DNA of 45,601 nucleotides from Gemmatimonadota bacterium (lineage in GTDB: Bacteria; Latescibacterota; UBA2968; UBA8231). This document shows, in pieces, positions 32,192 to 41,045 of this stretch. The position numbers and the translations under genes are program-made. The stretch spans positions 1-45,601 of the forward strand of contig JABHFS010000091.1 of NCBI GenBank assembly GCA_018672475.1. Reading direction: 5' to 3'. The notes under the pieces are model-generated. The model was not told where the DNA came from, made no database searches, and worked only from the letters and a program-made list of their open reading frames with translations. The stretch's first letter is position 1; each line of letters starts with the position of its first letter.

Positions 32192-32991
32192 CAGAAAAGT
32201 CTCCAATCCGTCCAGATCCCCATGGCGCACATCCGCACGTAGAGGTCGGAAAAACCGACCCAAAACAGGCTGATCCAGGCGAAATTCATATGTTTTGTGT
32301 TGAGGCAACTGACGCAGTTATAGGCCGAGCGCCTTATCGGCGAGCCCGACAACAGGTCTTTGCAGCCGCCGACGATATGGCGCAGCGAATGGCAGCTAAA
32401 CGTATAACCGCCAAGAAATATCACATTGAGCGTCAGCACAATAGAGCCGACACCGATGCCGAAGGACTCGCGCCCGGTGGCCGCATCGACAAAAAACATG
32501 GCCTTGTAGGCGTCAAAGGCCAGCAGCGCGATAAAGGCCAGCGCTATATAAAGGAAATAGCGGTGGATATTCTGTATGATGAGCGGGAACGAATTCTCGC
32601 CGCGATAGGCGTCGCGCGGTTCGGCCACCGCGCAGTTGGACGGGTCGGCCCAAAAGGCCTTGTAGTAGGCGCCGCGATAATAATAGCAGGTAAAACGAAA
32701 TCCGCCCGGTGCCCACAAAATCAGGAAAGCCGGTGAGAAGGGCAGCCAACCCGGCCACCAATCCGGTTGACCGCCAAAAATAGCGTGCGGCGAAGAACCA
32801 AAAATTTCCGGCGAATAAAACGGCGACAAATAGTTGCCGAAGGCATAGTGGGCGCCCTGGAATGCCGCCCAGGTCGAGTAGGCTATAAAGGCCGAAAAAC
32901 CCATAAAGACCACCAGCGGCTGCAACCACCAGGTATCTGGGCGCGAGGTAGAGCCAAAGCTTGATGACTTCAGCACATTGAGTGACGACAT
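32191..32991 (-). CDS. sdhC: Succinate dehydrogenase membrane-anchor subunit (SdhC-like)
   Basis: A protein of 266 residues with five hydrophobic helices. His residues suited to heme or quinone binding occur in the helices (for example IIQNIHRYFLYIAL, FSCHSLRHIVGG). Size and the single-subunit five-helix layout fit the type-B (fumarate-reductase-like) anchors, and the segment GFRFTCYYYRGAYYKAF is typical of actinobacterial/Chloroflexi-like SdhC proteins. First gene of sdhCAB; GGTGAG precedes its ATG. Confidence 0.85.
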   Translation of the reverse strand: MSSLNVLKSSSFGSTSRPDTWWLQPLVVFMGFSAFIAYSTWAAFQGAHYAFGNYLSPFYSPEIFGSSPHAIFGGQPDWWPGWLPFSPAFLILWAPGGFRFTCYYYRGAYYKAFWADPSNCAVAEPRDAYRGENSFPLIIQNIHRYFLYIALAFIALLAFDAYKAMFFVDAATGRESFGIGVGSIVLTLNVIFLGGYTFSCHSLRHIVGGCKDLLSGSPIRRSAYNCVSCLNTKHMNFAWISLFWVGFSDLYVRMCAMGIWTDWRLF

Positions 32992-33535
32992 AAACTCACC
33001 GTATCCTTAATCACCACACGGCGAAAGCGCGTGGATTATCCGATTCAGTTTTAATTTGTCAAATCTAAGCCCGAAGGGGCGCCAAAGCAACTGTGAGACG
33101 GATACGAGTGGGCTAGGGGAACGTCGAGAATGTCAATGAATAAAGCATGGGGGCGATAACACCCCTGCCGTAAAAAAATACTTGGAATCCCAAAACAGGC
33201 CCCTATACGATCGAGACCCTATTCTGATCAGCTGCCAATTGCCCAGTTAACCAATACGACGATGCTCAGAGTATAACAGGCCCACCTACTTTCACGAATA
33301 AAATGTCGCAAGCACCGTAAAAGATGCCCCGACGCGAGATCTAAAATTCTGTTCTCATTTGAGCATTGCGGCAGGAGCAATCAAAAATGCTTCAGAAAAA
33401 AATTAAGGTCCCCAACTCGCAAAAAACCCGCTTGCGACAAAATCATGACATTACTATATATTCTGTGGAAGCTTGTTGATTTAAACCTGAATGGGTTTGA
33501 ATTAGCTTTTACACATACTTTTTGGAGGAATATTG
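32992..33535. other. Long intergenic region, AT-rich
   Basis: About 540 bases with no convincing open frame, between the divergent sdh operon and the Gcw_chp-type gene. Base composition is visibly AT-richer than in neighbouring genes. It holds the promoter at 33432-33460 and a small AAACC-TGAAT-GGGTT hairpin at about 33484-33498. Confidence 0.5.
33432..33460 (+). promoter_or_regulatory. Promoter of the Gcw_chp-type gene
   Basis: TTGCGA (33432-33437), 17 bases, TATATA (33455-33460); the leader of about 70 bases ends with GGAGG before the ATG at 33536. Confidence 0.55.
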
Positions 33536-34138
33536 ATGAGAAAACTTCTTCTCTCTGCGGCGTTGCTGACTGGGTTAACCAGCCAGGCTTTTGCCGAAGT
33601 AAGCATTAGCGCTGACCTAGTCAGTCAATACCTATTTCGTGGGAGTGTAGAATCTAGTGCCATGTCAGTGCAACCCACCATCAACTACTCGACCGGCTCC
33701 GTGAATATTGGGACTTGGGCTTCTCGGAGTATTGATGGGGCTCACCAAGAAACAAATATTTACGTTAGCCTGGTAGCCGGGCCTGTTAACGTTACGATCA
33801 CCGATTACACAGATGCCTCCCCTGATCTTTTCAAAGTCGGCGATCATCTAATCGAAGTCATGGCTTCGTATGAGTCGGGTGACCTAAGTGCAGCACTCGC
33901 TGTAGATGTTCTGAATGGAAATACCGACCTGTGGATTGAGCTTGGCTACAACTTGGGTGAAGTAGGAGATGCTGATGTTGGCTTGAGCTTAGGCCTCGGC
34001 AATGAGAAGTATACATCCGACGGCGATCCGATGCTTGCCTTAATAGGCGTCAACGTTTCTCAGGATGATTATTTTGCTTCATACCAGATCAATCCTGATG
34101 CAAAAGGAAACATGGTTTTTATAGGTAAAAATTTCTAA
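33536..34138 (+). CDS. Gcw_chp-type (TIGR02001-like) outer-membrane protein
   Basis: A protein of 200 residues. Signal peptide 1-20 (LLSAALLTGLTSQAFA). Next comes VSISADLVSQYLFRGSVESS, the characteristic opening of the Gcw_chp/TIGR02001 family (xxDYxFRGxxxS), then amphipathic beta strands such as VNIGTWASR and LWIELGYNLG. Probably a small outer-membrane beta-barrel. The start ATG has GGAGG seven bases upstream; a TTG just before it was rejected. The gene is AT-richer than its neighbours, uses different codons, and is bounded by its own promoter and terminator, which suggests later acquisition. Confidence 0.8.
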   Translation: MRKLLLSAALLTGLTSQAFAEVSISADLVSQYLFRGSVESSAMSVQPTINYSTGSVNIGTWASRSIDGAHQETNIYVSLVAGPVNVTITDYTDASPDLFKVGDHLIEVMASYESGDLSAALAVDVLNGNTDLWIELGYNLGEVGDADVGLSLGLGNEKYTSDGDPMLALIGVNVSQDDYFASYQINPDAKGNMVFIGKNF

Positions 34139-34163
34139 GATGTAGGTCTGTAAGATATTTACG

Positions 34164-34203
34164 TAGGGCGATGCGCGTTAAAGCGTATCGCCCTATTTTT
34201 TTT
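34164..34203 (+). terminator. Terminator of the Gcw_chp-type gene
   Basis: TAGGGCGATGCGC, loop GTTAAA, GCGTATCGCCCTA with one G-T wobble, then eight T bases. Confidence 0.9.
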
Positions 34204-34519
34204 GAAACACGAATCGATGTTGGAAAATCGCGTGCTCAAAGAGGTCAAAGCGTTCTGCGAAACCAGGCGGCAGACATTTATTCTTCAACGCATCGAGCTT
34301 GTCGTCTTTAAGCTCTACGATGGAGTCGGACGCCGCATCACGCGGGCATGGATCGGCGATAAACGAGACAATCAGCGGTCTTCTTGTTCTGCGAGCGACC
34401 GAGGCCGTCGGCGGCAACGATTTTTTACGAAGGCGACAAAGGGAAAATAGTCCTGCATCGTGGCCCTGGAGGCACCGCTGAGCAGAGCGCGAGATTCAGC
34501 GAAGCCGGACTCGTGTTGC
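34204..34519. other. Gene-less stretch with possible decayed coding sequence
   Basis: About 315 bases. On the minus strand one frame (34193-34417) ends in a protein-like stretch, LKDDKLDALKNKCLPPGF followed by RFDLFEHAIFQHRFVF, but has no sensible start, and another frame just upstream (ATMQDYFPFVAFVKN) stops. This may be the remnant of a gene broken by frameshifts. No family is recognised. Confidence 0.3.
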
Positions 34520-34548
34520 AAAAAATACGGTTATTCATAACCGTATTT
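34520..34548 (-). terminator. Terminator embedded in the end of the zincin gene
   Basis: A perfect 12-base inverted repeat, AAATACGGTTAT-TC-ATAACCGTATTT, with an A-run on the left that becomes a T-tract on the minus strand. One arm encodes the last codons of the minus-strand zincin gene (KYGYE), so the stop lies within the hairpin. Confidence 0.85.
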
Positions 34549-34899
34549 CCTGACCGCATCCTCATCAAACCCCATAAAATGCGCCAACTCGTGCACCAGC
34601 GTGATCTCCACTTCTCTCGCCAGTTCGGCCCGCTCGGAAAAATCCTCTTCTAATGGCCCCTGATAAAGCGCTATCACAGCAGGCAAATCGCCGCTATCAT
34701 CGAAGCGCCGCTCGGGCAGCGGCGTGCCGGTAAACAGCCCGTAGAGCACTTCCTCCGGGTCACCGGTGATCTCCTCGACGATTGCAGGATCTGGCCAGTC
34801 CTCGATGACAATCACCAAATTGTCGAGCGCCTGCCGAAATTCCTCCGGCAGGCGCTCTAACGCCTTTTCTACAAGTTTTTCGAAAGCGCGCCGAGGCAT
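34531..34899 (-). CDS. Minimal zinc metallopeptidase (Zincin_1-type)
   Basis: A 122-residue protein. Helical N-terminus (AFEKLVEKALERLPEEFRQA), then IVIEDWPDP and LYGLFTGTPLPER, then the active-site HELAHFMGFDED (His-Glu-x-x-His-x-x-Gly-x-x-Glu/Asp). This layout and size match the cytosolic minimal zincin family (PF06262). No signal peptide. It begins three bases after the mandelate-racemase-family gene, so it is the last gene of that operon. The target is unknown. Confidence 0.85.
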   Translation of the reverse strand: MPRRAFEKLVEKALERLPEEFRQALDNLVIVIEDWPDPAIVEEITGDPEEVLYGLFTGTPLPERRFDDSGDLPAVIALYQGPLEEDFSERAELAREVEITLVHELAHFMGFDEDAVRKYGYE

Positions 34900-34902
34900 C
34901 CC

Positions 34903-36042
34903 CTACCAATCCGCGACGCTGCCGTCGTTCTCGTAGTAGAGTTCGCCGCCCAGCTCTTCAGAATACTCGATGTTTTTTTCTACCTCCGACGCGATCAATT
35001 CAAAACCCAGCCCTGGTTTAGTCGGCAACTCGACATGGCCGTCGACGACCTGCCATGGTTCTTCTATCAACCCCTCACCGAGGCCGATATCAACCTGCTC
35101 CTGGCAGAGAAAATTGGGCACGACGGCATCCACCTGCATACAGGCGGAAAAGGCCACTGGGCCAATCGCGCAATGCGGCAGGATGTGGATATAATAGACC
35201 TCGGCCATATTGGCGATCTTCTTCAGCTCGGTGATGCCGCCCGCGTGCGAAGCGTCGGGTTGTATATAGGATACTGCCTGCTTCTCGAAAAGCTCTTTGA
35301 ACTCCCAGCGCGACAACAGCCGCTCGCCCGTAGCGATCGGGAAGGGCACGTGGTCGGAGACCTCCTTGAGCGCCTGCGCGTTTTCCTGCGGGATCGGCTC
35401 TTCGACGAACATCGGCCGCATGCCCTTGAGCTCATGGCAAACCTCAATGGCCAGCCCAGGCGCCATCTTACCGTGAAAATCGAAGCACAATTCTATATCG
35501 TCGCCGACCCACTCGCGCATCAGATAGGCTCTTTTGATGAAGGTATCGATGCGCGAAGGTGGCTCGTGCGCACGCCAAGTTCCCGGAGGCCCCGACTTAA
35601 AGGCGGTATAGCCTTTTTTCATCAGCATATCGAGGCGCTCCCTAGAGGTCGTAAGCGCCTCGTCTGTATCGCCGTGGATACCCCAGTGCGCATAAACGCG
35701 GATCCGATCGCGGACCGCGCCGCCCATCAGTTTATAGGCCGGCACATCGTAGTGTTTACCCGCAATATCCCACAACGCCTGATCGATGCCTGACAGCGCG
35801 CTCATCAACACATTGCCGCCGCGGAAAAAAGCCGAGCGGTAAACGTGCTGCCAGTGGTGCTCGATTCTCAGCGGGTCTTTGCCGATAAAATACTCAGCCA
35901 GTTCTTCCACCGCTCCCCAAGTGCTCTTGGGTTTTCCCTCAAGTGTAGTCTCCCCCCAACCGACGATGCCATTATCGGTGGTGATCTTGACCAGGCGCAT
36001 GCGCTGATAGGGAGAAAACTGTTCTATCTTGGCGATCTTCAT
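34903..36042 (-). CDS. Mandelate racemase/muconate lactonizing enzyme family, galactonate-dehydratase-like
   Basis: A protein of 379 residues of the enolase superfamily. The N-terminal capping domain is followed by the barrel domain with metal ligands in CFDFHGKM (Asp, then His as acid/base), FVEEPIPQEN (Glu) and ATGERLLSRWEF (Glu). HILPHCAIGP carries the catalytic His near the end. The Asp-x-His after strand 3 plus the late His is the D-galactonate dehydratase (DgoD) pattern. It would dehydrate a sugar acid. It follows the IlvD/Edd dehydratase gene by 31 bases, supporting a sugar-acid pathway. Confidence 0.87.
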   Translation of the reverse strand: MKIAKIEQFSPYQRMRLVKITTDNGIVGWGETTLEGKPKSTWGAVEELAEYFIGKDPLRIEHHWQHVYRSAFFRGGNVLMSALSGIDQALWDIAGKHYDVPAYKLMGGAVRDRIRVYAHWGIHGDTDEALTTSRERLDMLMKKGYTAFKSGPPGTWRAHEPPSRIDTFIKRAYLMREWVGDDIELCFDFHGKMAPGLAIEVCHELKGMRPMFVEEPIPQENAQALKEVSDHVPFPIATGERLLSRWEFKELFEKQAVSYIQPDASHAGGITELKKIANMAEVYYIHILPHCAIGPVAFSACMQVDAVVPNFLCQEQVDIGLGEGLIEEPWQVVDGHVELPTKPGLGFELIASEVEKNIEYSEELGGELYYENDGSVADW

Positions 36043-36073
36043 CGATTTAGCTCCGGTCTATAGTGAATAAAGG

Positions 36074-37795
36074 TCAATGCGCCTCGCGCGTAACCACCGA
36101 ACCCGACTTGCCGACCAGGAAATCGAAGTCGACCCCTTTATCGGCCTGTAGCACATGATCGGTATAGAGGCTGACATAACCGCGAATATCATGCGGCTCG
36201 GGTCGTTTCCATTCCGCGCGGCGTGTTGCCAGCTCTTCTTCGGACACGTCCAAGTGCAAACGCCGCCCCTCGACGTCCAACTCGATCATGTCCCCGTTGC
36301 GCACCAGCGCCAAATTGCCGCCGATCGCCGCCTCAGGCACGACATGCAACACCACCGTGCCATAAGCCGTGCCGCTCATGCGGCCGTCAGAAATGCGTAC
36401 GATATCGCGCACGCCTTTTTCCAGCAGCTTCATCGGCAAACCCATATTGCCGACCTCAGCCATGCCCGGATAACCGACCGGCCCGACGTTCTGCAGTACC
36501 AGCACGCTATTTTCATCTACATCCAGATCGGGGCTGTCGATGCGCTCGTTATAATCCTCGATGGTCTCGAAGACCACCGCCCGGCCCCGGTGCTGCATCA
36601 GTTCGGGCGTAGCGGCCGAGGGCTTGATGATCGAACCGCCCTCGCAGAGATTCCCGCGCAAGACGGCCAAACCCGCCGCCTCGATCAACGGTTTTTCCAT
36701 CGGCGCGATCACATCGCGGTCGTAACAGACCGTGCCCTCGATATTCTCGCCGAGCGACTTGCCGGTAACCGTAAGCGCGTCCATATACAACTCGTCTTTC
36801 AGCTCCTGGATAATCACCGGCAGCCCGCCAGCGTAATAAAAATCCTCCATCAGGTATTTGCCCGCCGGCATCAGATTGACCAAGAGCGGCAACTGGCTGC
36901 CCAAGCGATCGAAATCATCTAGGTTCAGCTCGATGCCGACGCGTCCGGCGATGGCTAATAGGTGTACGATGAAATTCGTCGAACCACCGATCGCAGCATT
37001 GACCTTTATCGAATTTTCAAAGGCCTCTCGCACCAGGATATCAGACATTTTCAGGTCCTCGTTGACCATCTCAATGATCCGCACGCCCGCCATATGCGCC
37101 ATGACCTTGCGCCGCGAATCCGGTGCCGGTATCGCCGCGCCGCCCGGCAGAGTCATGCCCAGCGCTTCGACCATGCAGGCCATTGTCGAAGCCGTACCCA
37201 TCGTCATGCAGTGCCCGTCCGAACGCGTCATCCCAGCCTCGGCTTGGCTAAATTCCTCGCGGGTTATTTTCCCGGCGCGAAAATCCTCGCTGAACTTCCA
37301 TACGTCCGTGCCCGAACCGAGTTCTTCACCGCGGTACTTGCCGTTTAGCATCGGTCCGCCGGGCACGACAATCGTCGGCAAATCAACACTGGCCGCGCCC
37401 ATCAGGCACGCAGGCGTCGTCTTGTCGCACCCGGTCAATAGCACCACGCCGTCAATCGGGTTGGCGCGGATCGATTCTTCCACATCCATGCTCGCTAGAT
37501 TGCGGAAGAGCATCGTCGTCGGCCGCATAATCGGCTCGCCCAACGAGGTGACGGGGAATTCTACCGGCAAGCCCCCCGCCTCGTAGATGCCGCGTTTGAC
37601 GGCTTCCGCTAAATCGCGAAAGTGAATATTGCACGGGGTCAGTTCCGACCAAGTATTGCAAATGCCGATCACCGGCCGGCCATCAAACTCGTGATCGGGC
37701 AGTCCGCGCTTCATCCAGCTGCGGTGAATAAATCCGCCCTTGTCGTCGCGTCCAAACCAATCGGCGCTTCTCAACTTGCCATTGTCTTCGGCCAT
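36074..37795 (-). CDS. IlvD/Edd family dehydratase, L-arabonate-dehydratase-like
   Basis: A protein of 573 residues. SADWFGRDDKGGFIHRSWMK, then IGICNTWSELTPCNIHFRDL, TGCDKTTPACLMG and RSDGHCMTMGTASTMACM give the three Cys that hold the [2Fe-2S] cluster. SDGRMSGTAYG near the end is the late signature. The opening motif and length match pentonate/hexonate dehydratases (L-arabonate, D-xylonate, D-fuconate) better than the branched-chain amino acid enzyme IlvD. GAGGAATATCA precedes ATG. First gene of an operon with the mandelate-racemase-family dehydratase and the zincin. Confidence 0.85.
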   Translation of the reverse strand: MAEDNGKLRSADWFGRDDKGGFIHRSWMKRGLPDHEFDGRPVIGICNTWSELTPCNIHFRDLAEAVKRGIYEAGGLPVEFPVTSLGEPIMRPTTMLFRNLASMDVEESIRANPIDGVVLLTGCDKTTPACLMGAASVDLPTIVVPGGPMLNGKYRGEELGSGTDVWKFSEDFRAGKITREEFSQAEAGMTRSDGHCMTMGTASTMACMVEALGMTLPGGAAIPAPDSRRKVMAHMAGVRIIEMVNEDLKMSDILVREAFENSIKVNAAIGGSTNFIVHLLAIAGRVGIELNLDDFDRLGSQLPLLVNLMPAGKYLMEDFYYAGGLPVIIQELKDELYMDALTVTGKSLGENIEGTVCYDRDVIAPMEKPLIEAAGLAVLRGNLCEGGSIIKPSAATPELMQHRGRAVVFETIEDYNERIDSPDLDVDENSVLVLQNVGPVGYPGMAEVGNMGLPMKLLEKGVRDIVRISDGRMSGTAYGTVVLHVVPEAAIGGNLALVRNGDMIELDVEGRRLHLDVSEEELATRRAEWKRPEPHDIRGYVSLYTDHVLQADKGVDFDFLVGKSGSVVTREAH

Positions 37796-38199
37796 TGATA
37801 TTCCTCTGCGTTAATTTGTTTCTGTTGGGGTGCGTTAATGCGAAGAGCAATCTATGTAATCTGCTTGCGGCTGCAAATATGCTTGAGCCCCATAAAGTGG
37901 CGCGGGCAGGGCAGCGTCCTCCGGAAAATCACAACACCGCCCTCATCCACTCACTATAGGTGCGGGCTGAATCACCCAGGCTCACTCGAGCGGGGCCTGG
38001 TCGCGACAGCGACCCAAGGGACAACGGCCCGGAGGACTTTAAAAAATCCCGCCGCGGTCACTACCCCAGCCCCACACCACAGACCAATAAACCCAACTCC
38101 AACGCCAAACACTACCCGCCGATTCGCGCTTGCAAGTCCGCACCCCCAACCGTAAGTTCGATCTATAATAACACCCTATACCACAAACTGACCCACCCT
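37796..38199. other. Intergenic region with a possible structured RNA
   Basis: About 400 bases without a convincing gene. GTCCTCCGG (37916-37924) pairs with CCGGAGGAC (38029-38037) over a 104-base interior. The interior holds a GGTCGC-GACA-GCGACC hairpin (37999-38014) and a CCAGGC/GCCTGG pair (37976-37981/37995-38000). On the right, TATAAT at 38164-38169 is a plausible -10 for the next gene, without a clear -35. Known riboswitch or 6S/SRP/RNase P core motifs were not found by eye. Confidence 0.45.
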
Positions 38200-39048
38200 A
38201 TGCACATCAACCGCATCGCCATCATCGGCGCCGGCACCATGGGCCGCGGCATCGCACAGGTCTTCGCACAGGCCGGCCTAGAAGTATTGCTATACGACTC
38301 GGATCCTGACGCGCTGGCGCAAAGTCTTGCCACCATCACCGAACGCCTGCGCCAGCAATGCGTCAAAGGCCACTTGCAAGAAGCCGCTTGTGCGACAGCC
38401 CTCGATGCCTTGCAGGGTATTGAGCGACTCGAAGCAATAGATGCCGATATGATCATCGAAGTCGTGCCCGAACGCCTCGACCTCAAGCTCGACATCTTCA
38501 GCCATTTGCGACAAGTAGCTCAAGCCCGAACGATTCTCGCCAGCAATACCTCCGGCCTAGACATCAGCGCCCTCGCGCAGGCGTCCGGCCGGCCGGACAA
38601 GGTCATCGGCATGCACTTCTTCAACCCTCCGCCGATCATGCCGCTGATCGAAGTCGTGCGTGCGTCGGAGACCTCTGAAGAGACCTTCGTCGCCGTCATC
38701 GCGCTAGCTGAACGCCTCGGCAAGACACCGATACCCGTCGCCAACAGCCCAGGTTTCGTCGCCAACCGCATTCTCTTCCCCATGATCAACGAAGCCATTT
38801 ACGCGCTCGCCGAAGGCGTCGCCAGCGCCGCCGATATCGACCGCGTTTTAGTATTGGGCGCCAGTCACCCGCTCGGCCCTTTGGCCTTGGCCGATTTCGT
38901 CGGACTCGACGTGACCCTCGATATCCTCGATTCGTTCGCACGGCGTTTCGACAACGCAAAATACTGCCCGTGCCCCCTGTTGCGCGAAATGGTCGACCGG
39001 GGCGAGTTGGGCCGCAAGACGGGGCAAGGGTTTTTCTCCTATCCGTGA
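38200..39048 (+). CDS. 3-hydroxyacyl-CoA (3-hydroxybutyryl-CoA) dehydrogenase
   Basis: A protein of 282 residues. AIIGAGTMGRGIAQVFAQAG is the NAD-binding loop. ASNTSGLDIS and GMHFFNPPPIMPLIEVV carry the catalytic His of the family; EIxx-like and NSPGFVANRIL open the helical C-terminal domain. The length fits single-domain PaaH/Hbd enzymes that oxidise 3-hydroxyacyl-CoA in fatty-acid or butyrate metabolism. ATG 38200 begins at the Rossmann fold; no Shine-Dalgarno is visible, so it may be read from a short leader after TATAAT 38164. The NlpC/P60 gene follows after six bases. Confidence 0.9.
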   Translation: MHINRIAIIGAGTMGRGIAQVFAQAGLEVLLYDSDPDALAQSLATITERLRQQCVKGHLQEAACATALDALQGIERLEAIDADMIIEVVPERLDLKLDIFSHLRQVAQARTILASNTSGLDISALAQASGRPDKVIGMHFFNPPPIMPLIEVVRASETSEETFVAVIALAERLGKTPIPVANSPGFVANRILFPMINEAIYALAEGVASAADIDRVLVLGASHPLGPLALADFVGLDVTLDILDSFARRFDNAKYCPCPLLREMVDRGELGRKTGQGFFSYP

Positions 39049-39054
39049 CCATCG

Positions 39055-39558
39055 ATGTTGTACCTTCTGCTGCTCTCAAGCCTACTAATCGCCTGCGGCT
39101 CGATCCGTCCGGCGCCGCGCTATACGGACTCGACGGGTGCCGGCGCGGTGGTCCGCGAACTCGAACAACGCCGCCGCGCCACACCCAATCGCCTCGCCCG
39201 TGTCGTCGACGGTTATCTCGGCATCCCCTACAAGTGGGGCGGCACCACCCGCGCAGGCATGGATTGCTCGGCTTTTACCCGCGCTATATTCCGCGAAACT
39301 TACGGGGTAGAGTTGCCCCGGACCTCCAAACAAATGTATGGCGTCGGTCGGGCCATTCCCCAGGGGCAAGACCTCAAACCAGGCGACTTGGTCTTCTTCA
39401 AGAATACCTATTCGGGGCCGGGCGTGTCCCACGTCGGAATCTACCTGGGCGAAGGCCGTTTCGCTCACGCCAGTTCGAGTAAGGGCGGCACCATCACCCC
39501 GCTCAACAACCCCTATTTTCAACCGCGCTATATCGGCGCCCGCCGCGTCGAACGCTGA
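39055..39558 (+). CDS. NlpC/P60-family lipoprotein (peptidoglycan peptidase)
   Basis: A 167-residue protein. The short signal LYLLLLSSLLIAC has a lipobox Cys at residue 14. The catalytic domain shows PYKWGGTTRAGMDCSAFTR (nucleophile Cys), SHVGIYLGEG (His) and FAHASSSKGG (third position). It cleaves peptide cross-links or stems of peptidoglycan from a lipid anchor, like Spr/NlpC. Placed between the dehydrogenase and the membrane glycosyltransferase; the latter starts one base after its stop. Confidence 0.92.
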   Translation: MLYLLLLSSLLIACGSIRPAPRYTDSTGAGAVVRELEQRRRATPNRLARVVDGYLGIPYKWGGTTRAGMDCSAFTRAIFRETYGVELPRTSKQMYGVGRAIPQGQDLKPGDLVFFKNTYSGPGVSHVGIYLGEGRFAHASSSKGGTITPLNNPYFQPRYIGARRVER

Positions 39559-39559
39559 T

Positions 39560-40885
39560 ATGCGCATCGGCCTGATCCTGCTCGCCTGCGCCATTGAGGC
39601 CTGCTGTATCTACCTGGCCTCACTCGGCGACCTGCGATCCCAAGTCTTACAGTTCTGGACCGGCTTCTTTCCTGCCTTCTTCTGCTATGCACTCGCCGCT
39701 TGGCTCGTCCTGCGCCGAGCCGACGGCTCAACCTATTTCATCCTCGGCGCCGCCCTGCTCTTTCGTCTGACGCTGTGGTGGAGCCCAGCGACGCTCTCCG
39801 ACGACATCTTCCGCTACGTTTGGGACGGCCAAGTCCAACTCGCCGGTATCAACCCCTATCTCTATCCTCCCTCGGCACCTGAAGTCGCGCACTTACGCGA
39901 GGCGTTGTGGCAGAGTGTTAACCACGCTGACATTTCCACGGTTTATCCGCCCTTGGCGCAATTCTTCTTTCGCGCGGTCTGCACATTGAACCCTACTCCC
40001 GCCGCCATCAAACTCGCCCTGCTGCTCTGCGATTGGGGACTTTGTCTGCTGCTGGTCCGCAGTCTCGTCCGGCGCGGCCAAGACCCGCGCCGCGTCCTGC
40101 TCTACGCCTGGAACCCGTTACCCTTAATCGAGGTCGCCGGCAGCGGCCATATCGACGCCTTGGGCATTCTGCTGCTCTTTTTAGCCCTGCACGCATTGCA
40201 ACTGCGCCATTTGACCACAGCGGTCTGCGCGCTGACAGCAGCCTTCCTCACCAAGTTATTTCCCCTGATCCTCGTGCCCACCTTCTGGCGGCGCCCCGGC
40301 GACCGCACCCTCTCCGCCTGGCTCGACCCCCGACCGCGCAAGGCCCTGTTGCTCTTTCCGGTCGTGGTCCTTGTCGCCTTCTTACCCTTCGCCGACGCCG
40401 GCACGCAATTGATAGCAGGGCTGCGAATCTATATACAGCATTGGTATTTCAACGCGGCGGCCTATTCACTGATCCACTACAGCCTATCCCCCTGGGACGG
40501 CAACGCACACTTACACGCGCGTTGGTTTTGCACCGCTTTCTTCGTGTTCTTCGCCCTATACACCCAAATCCGTTCGCGCGACCCCTACCGCGCCACCTTC
40601 ATCAGCCTCGGCGCCTATGTCCTGCTCTCGCCGACAATGCATCCCTGGTATCTACTCTGGGTCCTGCCCTTTCTGCCTTTCTTCCCCCATCCCGCCTGGC
40701 TGCTCTTCAGCGGCCTGATCGTCCTGGCTTACGAAGTGCTGATGGACTATATCCATACGGGGGTCTGGCAGGAAAAAACCTGGGTCCTATGGGCACAGTA
40801 CGCCCCATTTTATATAGGACTGATCGCCACCGCCTACTACCGCCGATTTATTAAAAGCAACGAATCGGCCCCTTCAGACGTCTAA
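39560..40885 (+). CDS. Multi-pass membrane glycosyltransferase (mannosyltransferase-like, GT-C)
   Basis: A protein of 441 residues with about eleven hydrophobic segments. SDDIFRYVWDGQVQLAGINPY early in the chain has the acidic loop and Asn-Pro-Tyr of GT-C enzymes such as the DUF2029/GT87 type, followed by ISTVYPPLAQ and later PTMHPWYLLWVLP. These use polyprenyl-phosphate sugars to glycosylate envelope components. The ATG lies one base after the NlpC/P60 stop, so translation is coupled. A longer frame overlapping the previous gene was rejected. Confidence 0.82.
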   Translation: MRIGLILLACAIEACCIYLASLGDLRSQVLQFWTGFFPAFFCYALAAWLVLRRADGSTYFILGAALLFRLTLWWSPATLSDDIFRYVWDGQVQLAGINPYLYPPSAPEVAHLREALWQSVNHADISTVYPPLAQFFFRAVCTLNPTPAAIKLALLLCDWGLCLLLVRSLVRRGQDPRRVLLYAWNPLPLIEVAGSGHIDALGILLLFLALHALQLRHLTTAVCALTAAFLTKLFPLILVPTFWRRPGDRTLSAWLDPRPRKALLLFPVVVLVAFLPFADAGTQLIAGLRIYIQHWYFNAAAYSLIHYSLSPWDGNAHLHARWFCTAFFVFFALYTQIRSRDPYRATFISLGAYVLLSPTMHPWYLLWVLPFLPFFPHPAWLLFSGLIVLAYEVLMDYIHTGVWQEKTWVLWAQYAPFYIGLIATAYYRRFIKSNESAPSDV

Positions 40886-41045
40886 TAACCGGACCCTACA
40901 CTGCACCATGCGATAACCTGATGTATCCGCACCCATTCCGCACATTACGGGCAAAAGCGGAAGTACTATGGAATTTATATATTTCTGTATATATTAATTC
41001 GGCGCGGGAAGCCCCTCGCACGCTAGCTGGAAAGCAATAACTGAC

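Noticed and set aside
36074..37795. IlvD of branched-chain amino acid synthesis
   Set aside because: The opening WFGRDDKGGFIHRSWMK motif and the sugar-acid neighbour fit pentonate-type dehydratases better.
37838..38155. Plus-strand open frame of 105 codons
   Set aside because: Thr/Pro/Ala-rich low-complexity product, no ribosome binding site, and it covers strong RNA-like pairing.
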